Shown here: positions 37,174 through 46,865 of the stretch, piece by piece
Numbering within the stretch: position 1 is the stretch's first letter
Layout: every line of letters starts with the position of its first letter
NCBI GenBank assembly: GCA_025451845.1
Contig: JANWJS010000008.1
Span: 1 to 46,865, forward strand
Direction of reading: 5' to 3'
Length of the DNA: 46,865 nucleotides
Origin: Steroidobacteraceae bacterium
GTDB taxonomy: Bacteria; Pseudomonadota; Gammaproteobacteria; Steroidobacterales; Steroidobacteraceae
Made by a program: the position numbers and the translations under genes
The notes under the pieces: model-generated
Seen by the model: the letters and a program-made list of their open reading frames with translations, nothing else
The model's database searches: none
What the model was told of the DNA's origin: nothing

Positions 37174-38701
37174 TGATCCCCTGCGCCAGTGGCAGGTCCC
37201 GGGACCAGTTGATCGTGTTGGTTTGACGGCGCATGTAAGCCTTCCAGGCGTCGGAGCCCGATTCCCGCCCGCCGCCCGTGTCCTTCTCGCCCCCGAATGC
37301 GCCGCCGATCTCGGCGCCGGAGGTGCCGATGTTGATGTTGGCGATGCCGCAATCGCTGCCGGAGGCCGCGAGGAAGGCCTCGGCATGCTGCAGGCGGTCG
37401 GTGAACAGGGAAGAGCTGAGGCCGTAAGGCGTGGCGTTCTGCTGTGCGATCGCCTCCTCGAGAGAATCGACCGGGATCAGGTAGAGGATGGGCGCGAAGG
37501 TCTCCGCCTGGACCACGGGCCAGTCGTTGCGCGCCCGGATCAGGGTGGGCTCGACGAAGTAGCCCGGGCCGGCGAGCGTGCGCCCGCCATGGAGCACCTC
37601 ACCGCCTGCGGCGCGGGCGGCTGCCACCGCGGACTCGAAGCGCTCGACGGCTTGCGCGTCGATGAGGGGTCCCATCAGCGTCGCCGGATCGACGGGATTG
37701 CCGATGCGCACCTGCCGGTAGGCATTCGCCAGGCGGCGCTCGAGATCCGCGGCCACGGCGTTGTGGACGAACACGCGGCGCGTGCTGGTGCAGCGCTGTC
37801 CGGCGGTGCCGACCGCTCCGAAGAGAATCGCGGGCACGGCCAGATCGAGATTGGCGGTCTCATCCACGATGATGGCGTTGTTGCCTCCCAGCTCGAGCAG
37901 GCTCTTGCCGAGGCGCGCGGCGACGCGCTCGCCCACTTTGCGGCCGACTGGAGTCGAGCCCGTGAAGGAGACGAGGGCGACACGGGGATCGTCGACGAAA
38001 CGTGTCGCGAGCTCGGTCCCGCCGTCGATGAAGAGCTGAAAGACGGGCGGCAGGCCGCGCTCGCCGAGCACGCGGTTACAGAGTTGTTGCACCGCGATGG
38101 CGGTGAGAGGGGTCTTGGGGGAGGGCTTCCAGACCGAGACGTTGCCGCAGACCGCGGCCAGAAAGGCGTTCCAGGACCAGACGGCGACCGGAAAGTTGAA
38201 TGCGGAGAGAATACCGACGACTCCGAGCGGATGCCACTGCTCGTACATCCGATGCCCCGGGCGCTCGGAGTGCATGGTGAGGCCGTAGAGCATACGGGAC
38301 TGGCCGACGGCGAAGTCGGCGATGTCGATCATCTCCTGCACCTCGCCCAGGCCTTCGGCAAGGATCTTGCCGTTCTCGAGCGAGACCAGCGTGCCGAGGT
38401 CGGCCTTGGCGCGGCGCAACTCCTCACCGATGAGGCGGACGATCTCGCCCCGCTTGGGGGCGGGCACGGCCCGCCAGTGGGCGGCGGTCGCGGCGGCGGA
38501 AGCGATGACGGCATCGTATTCCTGCGCGCCGGCGGGCCGAACCTGGGCGATGAGACTGGCGGTGGCCGGATTGCGCACACTCAGGAGGGGTACGTTGGCG
38601 CCACTGGTCCAGCCCAGCGAGCCCGACCATGCGCCGGGATTGAGCGGGGCCAGGTCCAGCCGCGCCAGGATGGCGTTGATGTTGGATTCGGCGCCGCTCA
38701 T
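37160..38701 (-). CDS. amaB: ALDH7-type aldehyde dehydrogenase, alpha-aminoadipate semialdehyde dehydrogenase (513 aa)
   Basis: ALDH7/AmaB oxidises alpha-aminoadipate semialdehyde to alpha-aminoadipate in lysine breakdown. It shows [44 protein letters not shown] (NAD binding), [12 protein letters not shown] (catalytic Glu), [12 protein letters not shown] (catalytic Cys) and the C-terminal [20 protein letters not shown] followed by [14 protein letters not shown], characteristic of ALDH7. Its ATG overlaps the stop of the saccharopine-dehydrogenase-like gene (ATGA). That context supports the lysine-pathway assignment over a generic aldehyde dehydrogenase. Confidence 0.93.
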   Translation of the reverse strand: MSGAESNINAILARLDLAPLNPGAWSGSLGWTSGANVPLLSVRNPATASLIAQVRPAGAQEYDAVIASAAATAAHWRAVPAPKRGEIVRLIGEELRRAKADLGTLVSLENGKILAEGLGEVQEMIDIADFAVGQSRMLYGLTMHSERPGHRMYEQWHPLGVVGILSAFNFPVAVWSWNAFLAAVCGNVSVWKPSPKTPLTAIAVQQLCNRVLGERGLPPVFQLFIDGGTELATRFVDDPRVALVSFTGSTPVGRKVGERVAARLGKSLLELGGNNAIIVDETANLDLAVPAILFGAVGTAGQRCTSTRRVFVHNAVAADLERRLANAYRQVRIGNPVDPATLMGPLIDAQAVERFESAVAAARAAGGEVLHGGRTLAGPGYFVEPTLIRARNDWPVVQAETFAPILYLIPVDSLEEAIAQQNATPYGLSSSLFTDRLQHAEAFLAASGSDCGIANINIGTSGAEIGGAFGGEKDTGGGRESGSDAWKAYMRRQTNTINWSRDLPLAQGIKFEL

Positions 38702-39873
38702 CGCGCCGCCGCCTTCTTCTGCGACCGCTGATGACCGGTCTTGCCTGAGACGATGACCTCCCCCGAGACATCCTTCGAGCCGCCCTGCTGGTAGTGGCGG
38801 CCGAAGCGGTTGGCCAGGATATCGGTCAGCCGGAATTCCTCCTGAGCGATGAAACCCTGGTAGCGGTCGGGATGCTCGAGTACCCGGTCCACCACCGAAG
38901 TGATGCCCGCGGCAGTGGTCACCTGGATCGCGGACCAGAGCCGCCCCGCGATGAGCTGCGGGTAGACCTTGTTGACGTAGTTCTCCTCACGCAGCTCCCC
39001 GTCCTGGGTGCCAGTGACCGCGGCATACACGATGACGACATCCTGCAGCGTCTGGGGCACTGCGTTCTCGAGAATGCGCTTCAGAGTGCCGCGGTCCTGA
39101 TTCAGCTTCAGGTCGTTCATCAGCAGGCGCATCTGCTCGCAGTGGCCCGGATAGCGGATCGTCTTGTAGTTCATCGATTCACAACGCGTGCCGTGGGTCT
39201 CCGTCAGGGATCCGAGGCCCCCGGAGGTATTGAAGGCTTCGTAGAGCGTGCCGTCGATCTCGATCTCCTCCATCCCCTCGAGCGGTGCGACCTCGACGGT
39301 GCGGCCGTCGACGATCGCCTGACACGGATTGCCGTACTCGTTGATCAGCCCTTCGGTCGACCAGGTGAGCGAGTACTTGAGCACGTTGTTGGGATGTTGC
39401 GGCAGGGCGCCGACGCGCAGCTTCACCGCGCGCAACTCCTGGAAATGCGTGATGAGCTCCGCCGCGGCGATGCTGATGAAGCCGGGCGCCAGACCGCATT
39501 GCGGCACGAATGCGCGCGAGGAGCCCGTCGCGATGGAGCGGACGGAGCGTGTGACCTCGACGTCCTCGGTGAGGTCGAAGTAGTGGACTGCGGCGGTGCG
39601 CGCTGCCTGCGCCACCGTGACATTGCAGTAGAAGGGCAGACTGGAGATCACGGCATCGACCGGGTGGCTCATCAGATGATGCTCGAGCGCGCTGCGCTGC
39701 TTGGCATTCAGGGCGTATGAGCTGAGTCCGGGCGCCCCGTGTGCACGCACCACGGCTTCCGCGATGGAGCCGTCGACGTCCCCCAGTTGAACCTCGTAGG
39801 CACCGGAGCTCGCCAGCAGCCCGGAGATGAGGGCGCCAATCTTGCCGGCGCCAAGAACGAGTACGCGATGCAT
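38698..39873 (-). CDS. Saccharopine dehydrogenase-family protein (391 aa)
   Basis: The N-terminus is an NAD(P)-binding Rossmann fold ([19 protein letters not shown], then LGDVD), followed by [42 protein letters not shown] and [15 protein letters not shown], all typical of saccharopine dehydrogenase (glutamate-forming) homologues. It would release glutamate from saccharopine to give aminoadipate semialdehyde, the substrate of the coupled ALDH7. It lacks a fused lysine-ketoglutarate reductase domain; lysine 6-dehydrogenase-like activity is an alternative. GGAGGGG precedes ATG 39873. The last 20 residues form a Lys/Arg-rich tail overlapping the next gene. Confidence 0.9.
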   Translation of the reverse strand: MHRVLVLGAGKIGALISGLLASSGAYEVQLGDVDGSIAEAVVRAHGAPGLSSYALNAKQRSALEHHLMSHPVDAVISSLPFYCNVTVAQAARTAAVHYFDLTEDVEVTRSVRSIATGSSRAFVPQCGLAPGFISIAAAELITHFQELRAVKLRVGALPQHPNNVLKYSLTWSTEGLINEYGNPCQAIVDGRTVEVAPLEGMEEIEIDGTLYEAFNTSGGLGSLTETHGTRCESMNYKTIRYPGHCEQMRLLMNDLKLNQDRGTLKRILENAVPQTLQDVVIVYAAVTGTQDGELREENYVNKVYPQLIAGRLWSAIQVTTAAGITSVVDRVLEHPDRYQGFIAQEEFRLTDILANRFGRHYQQGGSKDVSGEVIVSGKTGHQRSQKKAAAR

Positions 39874-39995
39874 TCAGCCCCTCCGGCCAAAGCGGATGGA
39901 AGAGGCCGGGCATTCTCGCCTCGCGACGCTGTCCGCGCCAGCCATTCCCCGCCGGGCAGGGCCCAGGGGCCCCCGCATGGTAGGATCAAGCGGTT

Positions 39996-41366
39996 ATGCG
40001 ATCCCCCGAGATCACGTCCTGGCATTGCGCCAGCTGGCAGGCCAAGCCCGCCCAGCAGCAGCCCGTTTATGACGATCCTGCCGCCCTGCAGCGGGTGGTG
40101 GCGGAGCTGTCGCGGCTGCCGCCGATCGTGGTGTCCTGGGAGGTCGAGGCGCTGCGCGAGCGCCTGGCTGCCGCCCAGCGGGGGCAGGCCTTCCTGCTGC
40201 AGGGCGGTGATTGCGCCGAGACCTTCGCCGACTGCGAGTCGGACGCGATCGTCAAGAAGCTGAAGATCCTCCTGCAGATGAGCCTCGTGCTGCTGCACGG
40301 GCTGAAGAAGCCCATCATCCGTGTCGGGCGCATGGCCGGCCAGTACGCCAAGCCGCGATCGGTGGACACCGAGAGCCGCGATGGCTTGACCCTGCCGAGC
40401 TTCCGCGGCGACCTCGTCAACCGTCCGGAATTTACGGCCGCGGCGCGCAGACCCGACCCGGAACTGCTGCTGCGCGGCTACGAGCGGGCGGCCCTCACGC
40501 TCAATTTCGCGCGGGCGTTGGTCGATGGCGGCTTCGCCGACCTGCATCACCCGGAATACTGGGACCTGGGCTTCATCCAGCACGCGCAGCTCAAGGACGC
40601 CTATCAGGGCATCATCCAGTCGATCGGCGATGCGCTGGATTTCTTCGAGGGCATGAGCGGCACCGCCGTTCATGAGGCGACACTCGTCGATTTCTATGCC
40701 AGTCACGAGGGGCTGCATCTGCTTTACGAGCAGGCGCAGACGCGCTTCATCCCGCGGCAGAACCGCTGGTACAACCTCTCGACGCACATGCCGTGGATCG
40801 GCATGCGCACCGCGAAGCTCGACGGGGCGCACGTGGAATATTTCCGCGGCATTGCCAACCCCGTCGGCGTCAAGGTCGGCACCGCGATGGATGCGACGTG
40901 GCTGCAGGGTCTGGTCACGGCGCTGAATCCGCAGAACCAGCCCGGACGTCTGACTCTGATCCATCGCTTCGGCGCGAAGGACATCGCCACGGCGCTGCCG
41001 AATGCCATAGAGGCCGTACGGGAGACCGGACAAACCGTGCTCTGGGTTTGCGATCCGATGCACGGCAACACGGAGACGAGCACCGGGGGACTGAAGACCC
41101 GGCGCTTCGAGAACATCCTGAAGGAGCTCGATACCGCCTTTCGCATTCATGCGGAGATGGGCTCTCATCTGGGCGGCGTACACATCGAGTTGACCGGCGA
41201 GGACGTCACGGAGTGCACGGGCGGTGCGCGCGGTCTCACGGATGCGGACTTGGCCAGGGCCTATCGCTCGACGGTCGATCCGCGCCTGAATCACGAGCAG
41301 GCGCTCGAGCTCGCGATGCTCATTGCGGAACGAAGCCAGAGCCGCCGAGCCAGTCAACGCGGTTAG
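39996..41366 (+). CDS. Class II 3-deoxy-7-phosphoheptulonate (DAHP) synthase (456 aa)
   Basis: DAHP synthase condenses phosphoenolpyruvate and erythrose 4-phosphate in the first step of the shikimate pathway. This is the plant/actinobacterial class II type: SWHCASWQAKPAQQQPVYDD, LLQGGDCAETFADC, RVGRMAGQYAKPRS, YRGD-like FRGDLVNRPEF, HMPWIGMRTAKLDGAHVEY, NPVGVKVG, WVCDPMHGNTE and GSHLGGVHIELTGEDVTEC are all present. The Cys, Glu and Asp metal ligands can be seen. The length is normal. TAGGAT at 39981-39986 may be a -10 element or contain a weak ribosome binding site. A dispersed hairpin repeat follows its stop. Confidence 0.96.
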   Translation: MRSPEITSWHCASWQAKPAQQQPVYDDPAALQRVVAELSRLPPIVVSWEVEALRERLAAAQRGQAFLLQGGDCAETFADCESDAIVKKLKILLQMSLVLLHGLKKPIIRVGRMAGQYAKPRSVDTESRDGLTLPSFRGDLVNRPEFTAAARRPDPELLLRGYERAALTLNFARALVDGGFADLHHPEYWDLGFIQHAQLKDAYQGIIQSIGDALDFFEGMSGTAVHEATLVDFYASHEGLHLLYEQAQTRFIPRQNRWYNLSTHMPWIGMRTAKLDGAHVEYFRGIANPVGVKVGTAMDATWLQGLVTALNPQNQPGRLTLIHRFGAKDIATALPNAIEAVRETGQTVLWVCDPMHGNTETSTGGLKTRRFENILKELDTAFRIHAEMGSHLGGVHIELTGEDVTECTGGARGLTDADLARAYRSTVDPRLNHEQALELAMLIAERSQSRRASQRG

Positions 41367-41370
41367 TGAT

Positions 41371-41466
41371 GGCGCTGGATCCGGACATCCTGCCCGACCC
41401 GGCAAAAAAGCGTGCCTTTTGCCCGGTGTCCGCCGCCTGCGGCGGCGGGTACATCCCTACGCGTGG
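41371..41466 (+). repeat. Dispersed 3'-UTR hairpin repeat, copy R2
   Basis: It begins GGCGCTGGATCCGG four bases after the DAHP synthase stop. It contains a hairpin GGCAAAA ... TTTTGCC (41401-41407 / 41417-41423), a GC hairpin CCGCCGC-CT-GCGGCGG (41430-41445) and an eroded form of the end block (GGTACATCCCTACG). It is the most diverged of the three copies. Confidence 0.7.
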
Positions 41467-41522
41467 ACCAACTGCACTGCTTGACCTTTACTGCAATTCA
41501 GGATGGCACGCCGCATTGCCGG

Positions 41523-41528
41523 TACAAT
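41523..41528 (+). promoter_or_regulatory. -10 element TACAAT directly before icd
   Basis: TACAAT (5 of 6 consensus bases) ends 7 nt before the icd ATG, and no Shine-Dalgarno is present. Transcription would start at or beside the start codon. No convincing -35 is seen at 16-18 bp. Confidence 0.45.
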
Positions 41529-41535
41529 TCACTCC

Positions 41536-42870
<1,335 letters not shown>

Positions 42871-43547
42871 ACAGCTCAGGACCAACGGGGGGCGCCGGCC
42901 GGTCGTTCCGGTCACACGCAGCGAGGCATACGATCCGAGCTGCACGCGTTGCCCGCGGCTGGCGGAGTTCCTGGCCGAGGTGCACGGCAGCTACCCGGAT
43001 TATTGGGCACGGCCGGTGCCCTCATTCGGCGCCGCGAATCCGCGCCTGGTCTTCGTGGGCCTCGCGCCGGGCCTGCACGGGGCGAACCGGACCGGGCGGC
43101 CTTTCACCGGGGATTATGCGGGGGAGCTGCTGTACCGCACGCTCCATGAGGCGGGTATCGCCACGCGGCCGGAATCGATCGCGGCGGACGACGGCCTCGA
43201 GCTCAGGCACGCACGCATCATCAATTCGGTGAAGTGCGTGCCGCCCGGCAACAAACCGCTGCCCGATGAAATCCGCAGCTGCAATGCATACCTGAAGGCC
43301 GAGCTCGCGTCTCTCACGCGCGTGCGGGTCGTGCTGGCGCTCGGCAGGGTGGGCCACGATGCTTTCCTCATGGCCTGCGGGCTCAAGCGCAGCCAGTTTC
43401 CCTTCGGCCATGGACGCGAGCACCAGCTCGACGAGACGCGCTACCTCATCGACTCGTATCATTGCAGCCGCTACAACACCTCGACTGGCGTGCTCACCGA
43501 GCCGATGTTCAGGAAGGTGGTGGCGCGCGCCTGTGAGCTTGCTCGTT

Positions 43548-43659
43548 TATAGCGCTGGATCCGGGCTCCTGTCCGGCCCAGCGCTGCTTTGGGCAAAAAG
43601 CGTGGTTTTTGCCCGAAGCTGCGCCAGCTCCGGCGGCGGGGCACATCCCTGTGCCTGAG
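43548..43659 (+). repeat. Dispersed 3'-UTR hairpin repeat, copy R3
   Basis: It starts TATAGCGCTGGATCCGGGC; the TAG is the stop of the uracil-DNA glycosylase gene. Hairpins: an outer stem AGCGCTGG/CCAGCGCT (43551-43558 / 43578-43585) around CCGGGC/GTCCGG, a perfect 9-bp stem GGGCAAAAA/TTTTTGCCC (43591-43599 / 43606-43614), and GGCACA-TCCC-TGTGCC (43640-43655). It shares its first 19 bases and its last block with R1. Confidence 0.8.
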
Positions 43660-43680
43660 ATCGGAGGGAGACTTCCATCG

Positions 43681-45513
43681 ATGGCAACGACGATGACCTC
43701 GACTGCGTTCGATCCCAAAGCATTCACGGCGGCGCTGCCGCGCCGGCCGGGTGTCTACCGCATGTTCGACGGGGGGCACGAGCTGCTCTATGTCGGTAAG
43801 GCGCGCAGTCTCAAGGATCGGGTGGGCACGTACTTCGCGGCGAGCAACGTCAACCCGAAGGTGCAGGCGCTCGTCCAGCAGATCGCCGACATCGAGGTCA
43901 CGGTCACCAACTCCGAGACCGAGGCGCTGCTCCTCGAGTACAACCTCATCAAAGCGCACAAGCCGCGCTTCAATGTCGTGCTGCGCGACGACAAGAGCTT
44001 CCCCTACGTGCAGCTCTGCGTCGATCACGACTTTCCGCGGCTCGCCTTCTACCGCGGGGCGCGCAGTGCTCCCGGACGCTATTTCGGCCCTTTCCCGACC
44101 GCCTGGGCCGTGCGCGATACGCTGAATCAGCTGCAGAAGCTCTTCCGCATCCGCAACTGCCGCGACAGCTTCTTCGCCAACCGCAGCCGCCCCTGCCTGC
44201 AGCATCAGATCGGGCGCTGCACCGCACCATGTGTCGGGCTTATCAGTCGCGAGGCGTACGCTCAGGATGTCGAATCCGCCGTCAAAGTGCTCGAGGGTCG
44301 CAGCGACGAGGTGAACGCCACGCTGCAGAAGCGCATGGAAGAGGCCGCGGAGCGGCTGGAGTACGAGCGCGCGGCGCAGATCCGCGATCAGCTCGTCGCG
44401 TTGAAGCACATCCAGGCACAGCAGATCGTGACGGCGGAAGGGGAGCGCGACGTTGATGTCTTCGCCATCGTTGGGGAGCCGGGCGAGTACGCCATCAACG
44501 CGATGCTCGTGCGAGGCGGACGCAACCTCGGTACCTCCAGCTACTTCCCGAAGGCGATCGCGGAGCCGGAAGAGGCCCTCTCTTCCTTCATCATGCAGTA
44601 CTACGCCTCGCAGGAGCCGCCGCCGGAAGTGCTGGTCGGGCAGAGGCTCGAGGACACACAGTCGCTGAGCCAGGCGCTGACCTCGCGAGCATCGCATGCC
44701 GTGCGCGTCCGCTGCCCATCGCGTGGGTTGGGCGCGCGCTGGGCAGAGCTGACGCGGGAGAATGCCTCTCAGTCTCTGCGGATGCGGCTCGCGCAGAAGC
44801 AAGGCTTGGAGGAAATGCTCGCGGCCCTCGCGGCGGCGCTCGAGCTGCCCGAGGCGCCGCAGCGGATCGAGTGCTTCGATATCAGCCACACGGGCGGGGA
44901 GGGGACAGTGGCCTCCTGCGTCGTCTTCGGCCCGGAAGGGCCGCTCAAGAAGGAGTACCGCCGTTTCAACATCACGGGCGTGACGCCGGGCGACGACTAC
45001 GGCGCGCTGCGCCAGGCTCTCGAGCGGCGCTATACGCGTGTGCGGGACGGGGAGATTCCGGCGCCCGACCTGCTGCTGATCGACGGCGGCCTCGGACAGA
45101 TCGCGGCGGTCCACGATGTGCTGGCGGAGTTTGGTTTCGACGACGTTACGCTGGTAGGTGTGGCCAAGGGTCCGGACCGCCGCCCCGGGCAGGAGCGGCT
45201 CTTCGTGTACGGCGCCGCGGCCCCGCGGATCCCGGAAGCGCATTCCCCCGCGTCACGGCTCGTCCAGCGTATTCGCGACGAGGCGCATCGTTTTGCGATC
45301 ACGGGGCACCGGCGCAAGCGCGCACGCCGCTACAATGAGTCGGTGCTCGAGGCAGTGCCCGGCCTGGGACCGGCGAAACGCCGCGCGTTGCTCACCCATT
45401 TCGGCGGCTTGCAAGGGGTCATGCGCGCCGGAGTGGCCGACTTCACCGCGGTGGCCGGAATCGGAGCGGCATTGGCGCGCACACTTTATGATCACCTCCA
45501 CCCCGGCTCCTGA
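43681..45513 (+). CDS. uvrC: UvrABC excinuclease subunit C (610 aa)
   Basis: UvrC makes both incisions in nucleotide excision repair. It has the GIY-YIG domain at the N-terminus (GVYRMF, Tyr26, then LLYVGKARSLKDRVGTYF), NRSRPCLQHQIGRCTAPC, the UVR UvrB-binding helix RMEEAAERLEYERAAQIRDQ, the RNase-H-like C-terminal nuclease (RIECFDISHTGGEGTVASCV, LLIDGGLGQ) and tandem helix-hairpin-helix motifs (VPGLGPAKRRALLTHFG, VAGIGAALARTL). The length is standard. ATG 43681 follows GGAGGGAG at 43663-43670; ATG 43693 is an alternative. pgsA and tRNA-Gly follow, as in E. coli. Confidence 0.97.
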   Translation: MATTMTSTAFDPKAFTAALPRRPGVYRMFDGGHELLYVGKARSLKDRVGTYFAASNVNPKVQALVQQIADIEVTVTNSETEALLLEYNLIKAHKPRFNVVLRDDKSFPYVQLCVDHDFPRLAFYRGARSAPGRYFGPFPTAWAVRDTLNQLQKLFRIRNCRDSFFANRSRPCLQHQIGRCTAPCVGLISREAYAQDVESAVKVLEGRSDEVNATLQKRMEEAAERLEYERAAQIRDQLVALKHIQAQQIVTAEGERDVDVFAIVGEPGEYAINAMLVRGGRNLGTSSYFPKAIAEPEEALSSFIMQYYASQEPPPEVLVGQRLEDTQSLSQALTSRASHAVRVRCPSRGLGARWAELTRENASQSLRMRLAQKQGLEEMLAALAAALELPEAPQRIECFDISHTGGEGTVASCVVFGPEGPLKKEYRRFNITGVTPGDDYGALRQALERRYTRVRDGEIPAPDLLLIDGGLGQIAAVHDVLAEFGFDDVTLVGVAKGPDRRPGQERLFVYGAAAPRIPEAHSPASRLVQRIRDEAHRFAITGHRRKRARRYNESVLEAVPGLGPAKRRALLTHFGGLQGVMRAGVADFTAVAGIGAALARTLYDHLHPGS

Positions 45514-45520
45514 ACGCGCG

Positions 45521-46075
45521 ATGGCCTGGAACCTGCCGAATACCCTGACGTGGCTGCGGATTGCCGCCATCCCGCTCATCGTCCTGCTCTTCTACATGCC
45601 CTACCACTGGTCGGAGCCGGCGGCAGGCCTGTTCTTCGCGGCCGCGGGCGTCACGGACTCGCTCGACGGCTACCTCGCGCGCCGCCTCGGGCAGACTTCG
45701 CGCTTGGGCGCCTTTCTCGATCCCGTGGCCGACAAGCTCATCGTGGCCGTGGCGCTCGTTCTCATCGTCAGCAAGGACACCCGGGCCCTGATCGTGCTCA
45801 CGGCCGCGGTCATCATCGGCCGCGAGATCACGATTTCCGCGCTGCGGGAATGGATGGCCGAGATCGGCGAGCGGCGCAAAGTCGCCGTCTCGCAGCTCGG
45901 CAAGATCAAGACCATCCTGCAGATCGTCGGCCTCTCGATGATGCTCTACCGCGTGCCGCTCCTGCACCTGCCCATCTATCGCGTAGGCGTGATTCTCACG
46001 GAGCTGGCCGCCGCCGCGACCCTCGTTTCCATGGTGGCGTACCTACGGGCAGCCTGGCCGGAGCTGCGCCGCTGA
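45521..46075 (+). CDS. pgsA: CDP-diacylglycerol-glycerol-3-phosphate 3-phosphatidyltransferase (PgsA, 184 aa)
   Basis: PgsA makes phosphatidylglycerophosphate in the inner membrane, the committed step to phosphatidylglycerol and cardiolipin. The CDP-alcohol phosphotransferase signature is exact: Asp49-Gly50, Ala53-Arg54, Gly63, Asp67 and Asp71. The N-terminus NLPNTLTWLRIAAIPLIVLL is typical, with several more membrane helices. The length is normal. ATG 45521 lies 7 nt after the uvrC stop. The uvrC-pgsA order is widely conserved in gammaproteobacteria. Confidence 0.97.
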   Translation: MAWNLPNTLTWLRIAAIPLIVLLFYMPYHWSEPAAGLFFAAAGVTDSLDGYLARRLGQTSRLGAFLDPVADKLIVAVALVLIVSKDTRALIVLTAAVIIGREITISALREWMAEIGERRKVAVSQLGKIKTILQIVGLSMMLYRVPLLHLPIYRVGVILTELAAAATLVSMVAYLRAAWPELRR

Positions 46076-46130
46076 GCGCGCAAGCTGCTGGATCGACACG
46101 ATTTTTCGTCTGGCCGACGCGCAGCTTGCC

Positions 46131-46158
46131 TTGACTTCGCAAGGGCCGCACTTACAAT
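46131..46158 (+). promoter_or_regulatory. Sigma-70 promoter for tRNA-Gly
   Basis: TTGACT (46131-46136) and TACAAT (46153-46158) are separated by 16 bp, each matching five of six consensus bases. The following GC-rich stretch (GCCGTCCCTC) is a discriminator of the kind found at stringently controlled stable-RNA promoters. The tRNA begins about 17 nt after the -10. Confidence 0.8.
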
Positions 46159-46175
46159 GCCGTCCCTCACGCGGC

Positions 46176-46251
<76 letters not shown>

Positions 46252-46396
46252 AATCTTCTCAGAACGCCCTGGCGCTATGCTGCGCTTCGGGCCGCGCGCG
46301 AGCGGGAGATGCGCTGCAGCAGCATGACCCGATTTCTGCTGCCATCCGCCGCGATCCCGCGGCGTGCGCCACGAATCAGGACGCGACTCGCGAGTG

Positions 46397-46423
46397 AGGC
46401 ACATCCGGCGTGCCTGGGGTTTT
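46397..46423 (+). terminator. Possible rho-independent terminator after tRNA-Gly
   Basis: AGGCAC and GTGCCT form a 6-bp stem with a 7-nt loop, followed by GGGG and TTTT. The T-run is short and the hairpin is 145 nt past the tRNA, so termination is uncertain. The stem-loop GGCACATCC...GTGCC resembles the end hairpin of the dispersed repeat and may be an eroded copy of it. Nothing else is recognised in 46252-46396. Confidence 0.35.
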
Positions 46424-46445
46424 GAGTGATGCGCTGAGCGAGTGC

Positions 46446-46865
46446 CTATGGCGTAACCCTTGAGTGCCCCCGCGCCGTCTGCTCGAGTCCCGCACCCGTG
46501 CGGCGTGCTTCTTCAGCCATCTTTCTGCGCAGTACCCATGGGCCGATTACCGGTGGGACCCAGAATGCCGGTACCAGCTCAATCCGAACGTCCAGGCAAC
46601 TCAACTCCTTCGCTCGCGGACAGGGCGCAACGAGCCAGAGCCCGTGACCTCCTTTGAAATCGCTGCCGTGAGCTAACAGTTCGGCATGCAGCGTGCCACC
46701 TTCCGCACTGGGCTTGGCAGTCATGATCTGCTCCTGGTGCAGGGTCTTGCAGAAGATCAAGACACAGGTATGGATCGTCGTGAAGAGTCGCACGCGATCA
46801 GGCGATGCGGTCGGCTCGATTCGCACGGTACGCAGGTCCGGGTTGTAGCGCGCCATCGTGGCGTA
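46446..46865 (-). CDS. SRPBCC-like (START-fold) protein, partial at the window edge
   Basis: The reading frame is open to the window end, so the N-terminus is missing; an internal ATG at 46856 is unlikely to be the true start. Visible parts are TVRIEPTASPDRVRLFTTIH, CVLIFCKTLHQEQIM, AHGSDFKGGHGLWLVAPCP and ELVPAFWVPPVIGPWVLRRK, a beta-rich sequence ending in an amphipathic helix as in polyketide-cyclase/SRPBCC lipid-binding proteins. Such proteins bind hydrophobic ligands. The ligand and exact family are not known; the assignment rests on the C-terminal PPxxGPW block and overall pattern. Confidence 0.65.
   Translation of the reverse strand, partial: YATMARYNPDLRTVRIEPTASPDRVRLFTTIHTCVLIFCKTLHQEQIMTAKPSAEGGTLHAELLAHGSDFKGGHGLWLVAPCPRAKELSCLDVRIELVPAFWVPPVIGPWVLRRKMAEEARRTGAGLEQTARGHSRVTP

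Noticed and set aside
39708..41405. A 565-codon minus-strand frame over the DAHP synthase gene
   Set aside because: It is antisense to a strongly conserved gene and runs into part of the dispersed repeat; no domain is visible.
43591..43614. GGGCAAAAA/TTTTTGCCC hairpin as a classical terminator
   Set aside because: The stem is perfect, but no T-run follows it, and the hairpin is part of the dispersed repeat, so a standard rho-independent terminator is not supported.

Overview
The window is a piece of a GC-rich bacterial chromosome, most likely from a gammaproteobacterium. Several things point there: the order uvrC, pgsA, tRNA-Gly(GCC) matches Escherichia coli; nudJ is next to mnmA with purB close by; TatD carries the E. 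coli-type DIGxNL start; and the fused ThrA, PhoP/PhoQ-type pair and proteobacterial YgjP and TatD proteins agree. The class II DAHP synthase, tryptophan 2,3-dioxygenase and Xanthomonas-like PhoP suggest the Xanthomonadales/Nevskiales/Steroidobacterales side of the class. That placement is inference from gene content.

Left edge (1-2.7 kb): accessory DNA with a decayed IS3-family transposase, a small orphan lipoprotein and a tyrosine recombinase. Next (2.9-5.3 kb, minus strand) comes an overlapping xdhC / unknown / mocA trio for molybdenum-hydroxylase maturation, without the hydroxylase subunits. 5.4-10.8 kb is thrA-thrB-thrC plus a membrane-anchored NERD-domain protein. 10.9-13.3 kb (minus) holds an M20 peptidase and tatD. 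13.25-19.1 kb (plus) holds a secreted TPR-like protein, a DUF4389 membrane protein and a MacA/MacB-type exporter (adaptor, ATPase, two permeases). 19.1-22.6 kb (minus) encodes an ABC-2 transporter, threonine aldolase and a redoxin. 22.7-24.3 kb (plus) is a YgjP metallopeptidase and kynA. 24.3-31.7 kb (minus) runs purB, a DUF7931 protein, nudJ, mnmA, acnA and a HAD phosphatase. 31.7-37.2 kb (plus) has fumC, a CoA-type NUDIX, mazG and a PepSY-phoP-phoQ unit. 37.2-39.9 kb (minus) is a saccharopine-dehydrogenase-like/ALDH7 lysine-catabolism pair. The rest (plus) is class II DAHP synthase, icd, a family-5-like uracil-DNA glycosylase, uvrC, pgsA and tRNA-Gly, then a partial SRPBCC-like gene on the minus strand at the window edge.

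Most of the window is housekeeping: three TCA-cycle enzymes (acnA, fumC, icd), aspartate-family and aromatic amino-acid enzymes, tRNA thiolation, DNA repair and nucleotide-pool cleaning. The less expected signals are between genes. A roughly 85-110 nt multi-hairpin repeat occurs three times, each time within a few bases of a stop codon and always in the same orientation relative to the upstream gene. A 76-nt leader-like sequence is duplicated (62 of 76 identical) in front of two genes of the MacAB-type operon. Several genes that start transcription units have -10-like hexamers ending only 5-9 nt before the start codon and no clear Shine-Dalgarno, which suggests leaderless messages. A GATTCA-N5-GATTCA direct repeat sits where a PhoP box would be expected before the PepSY-phoPQ unit. 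No CRISPR array, rRNA, prophage structural genes or obvious defence operon is visible, and no stretch longer than 300 bases lacks a gene call.
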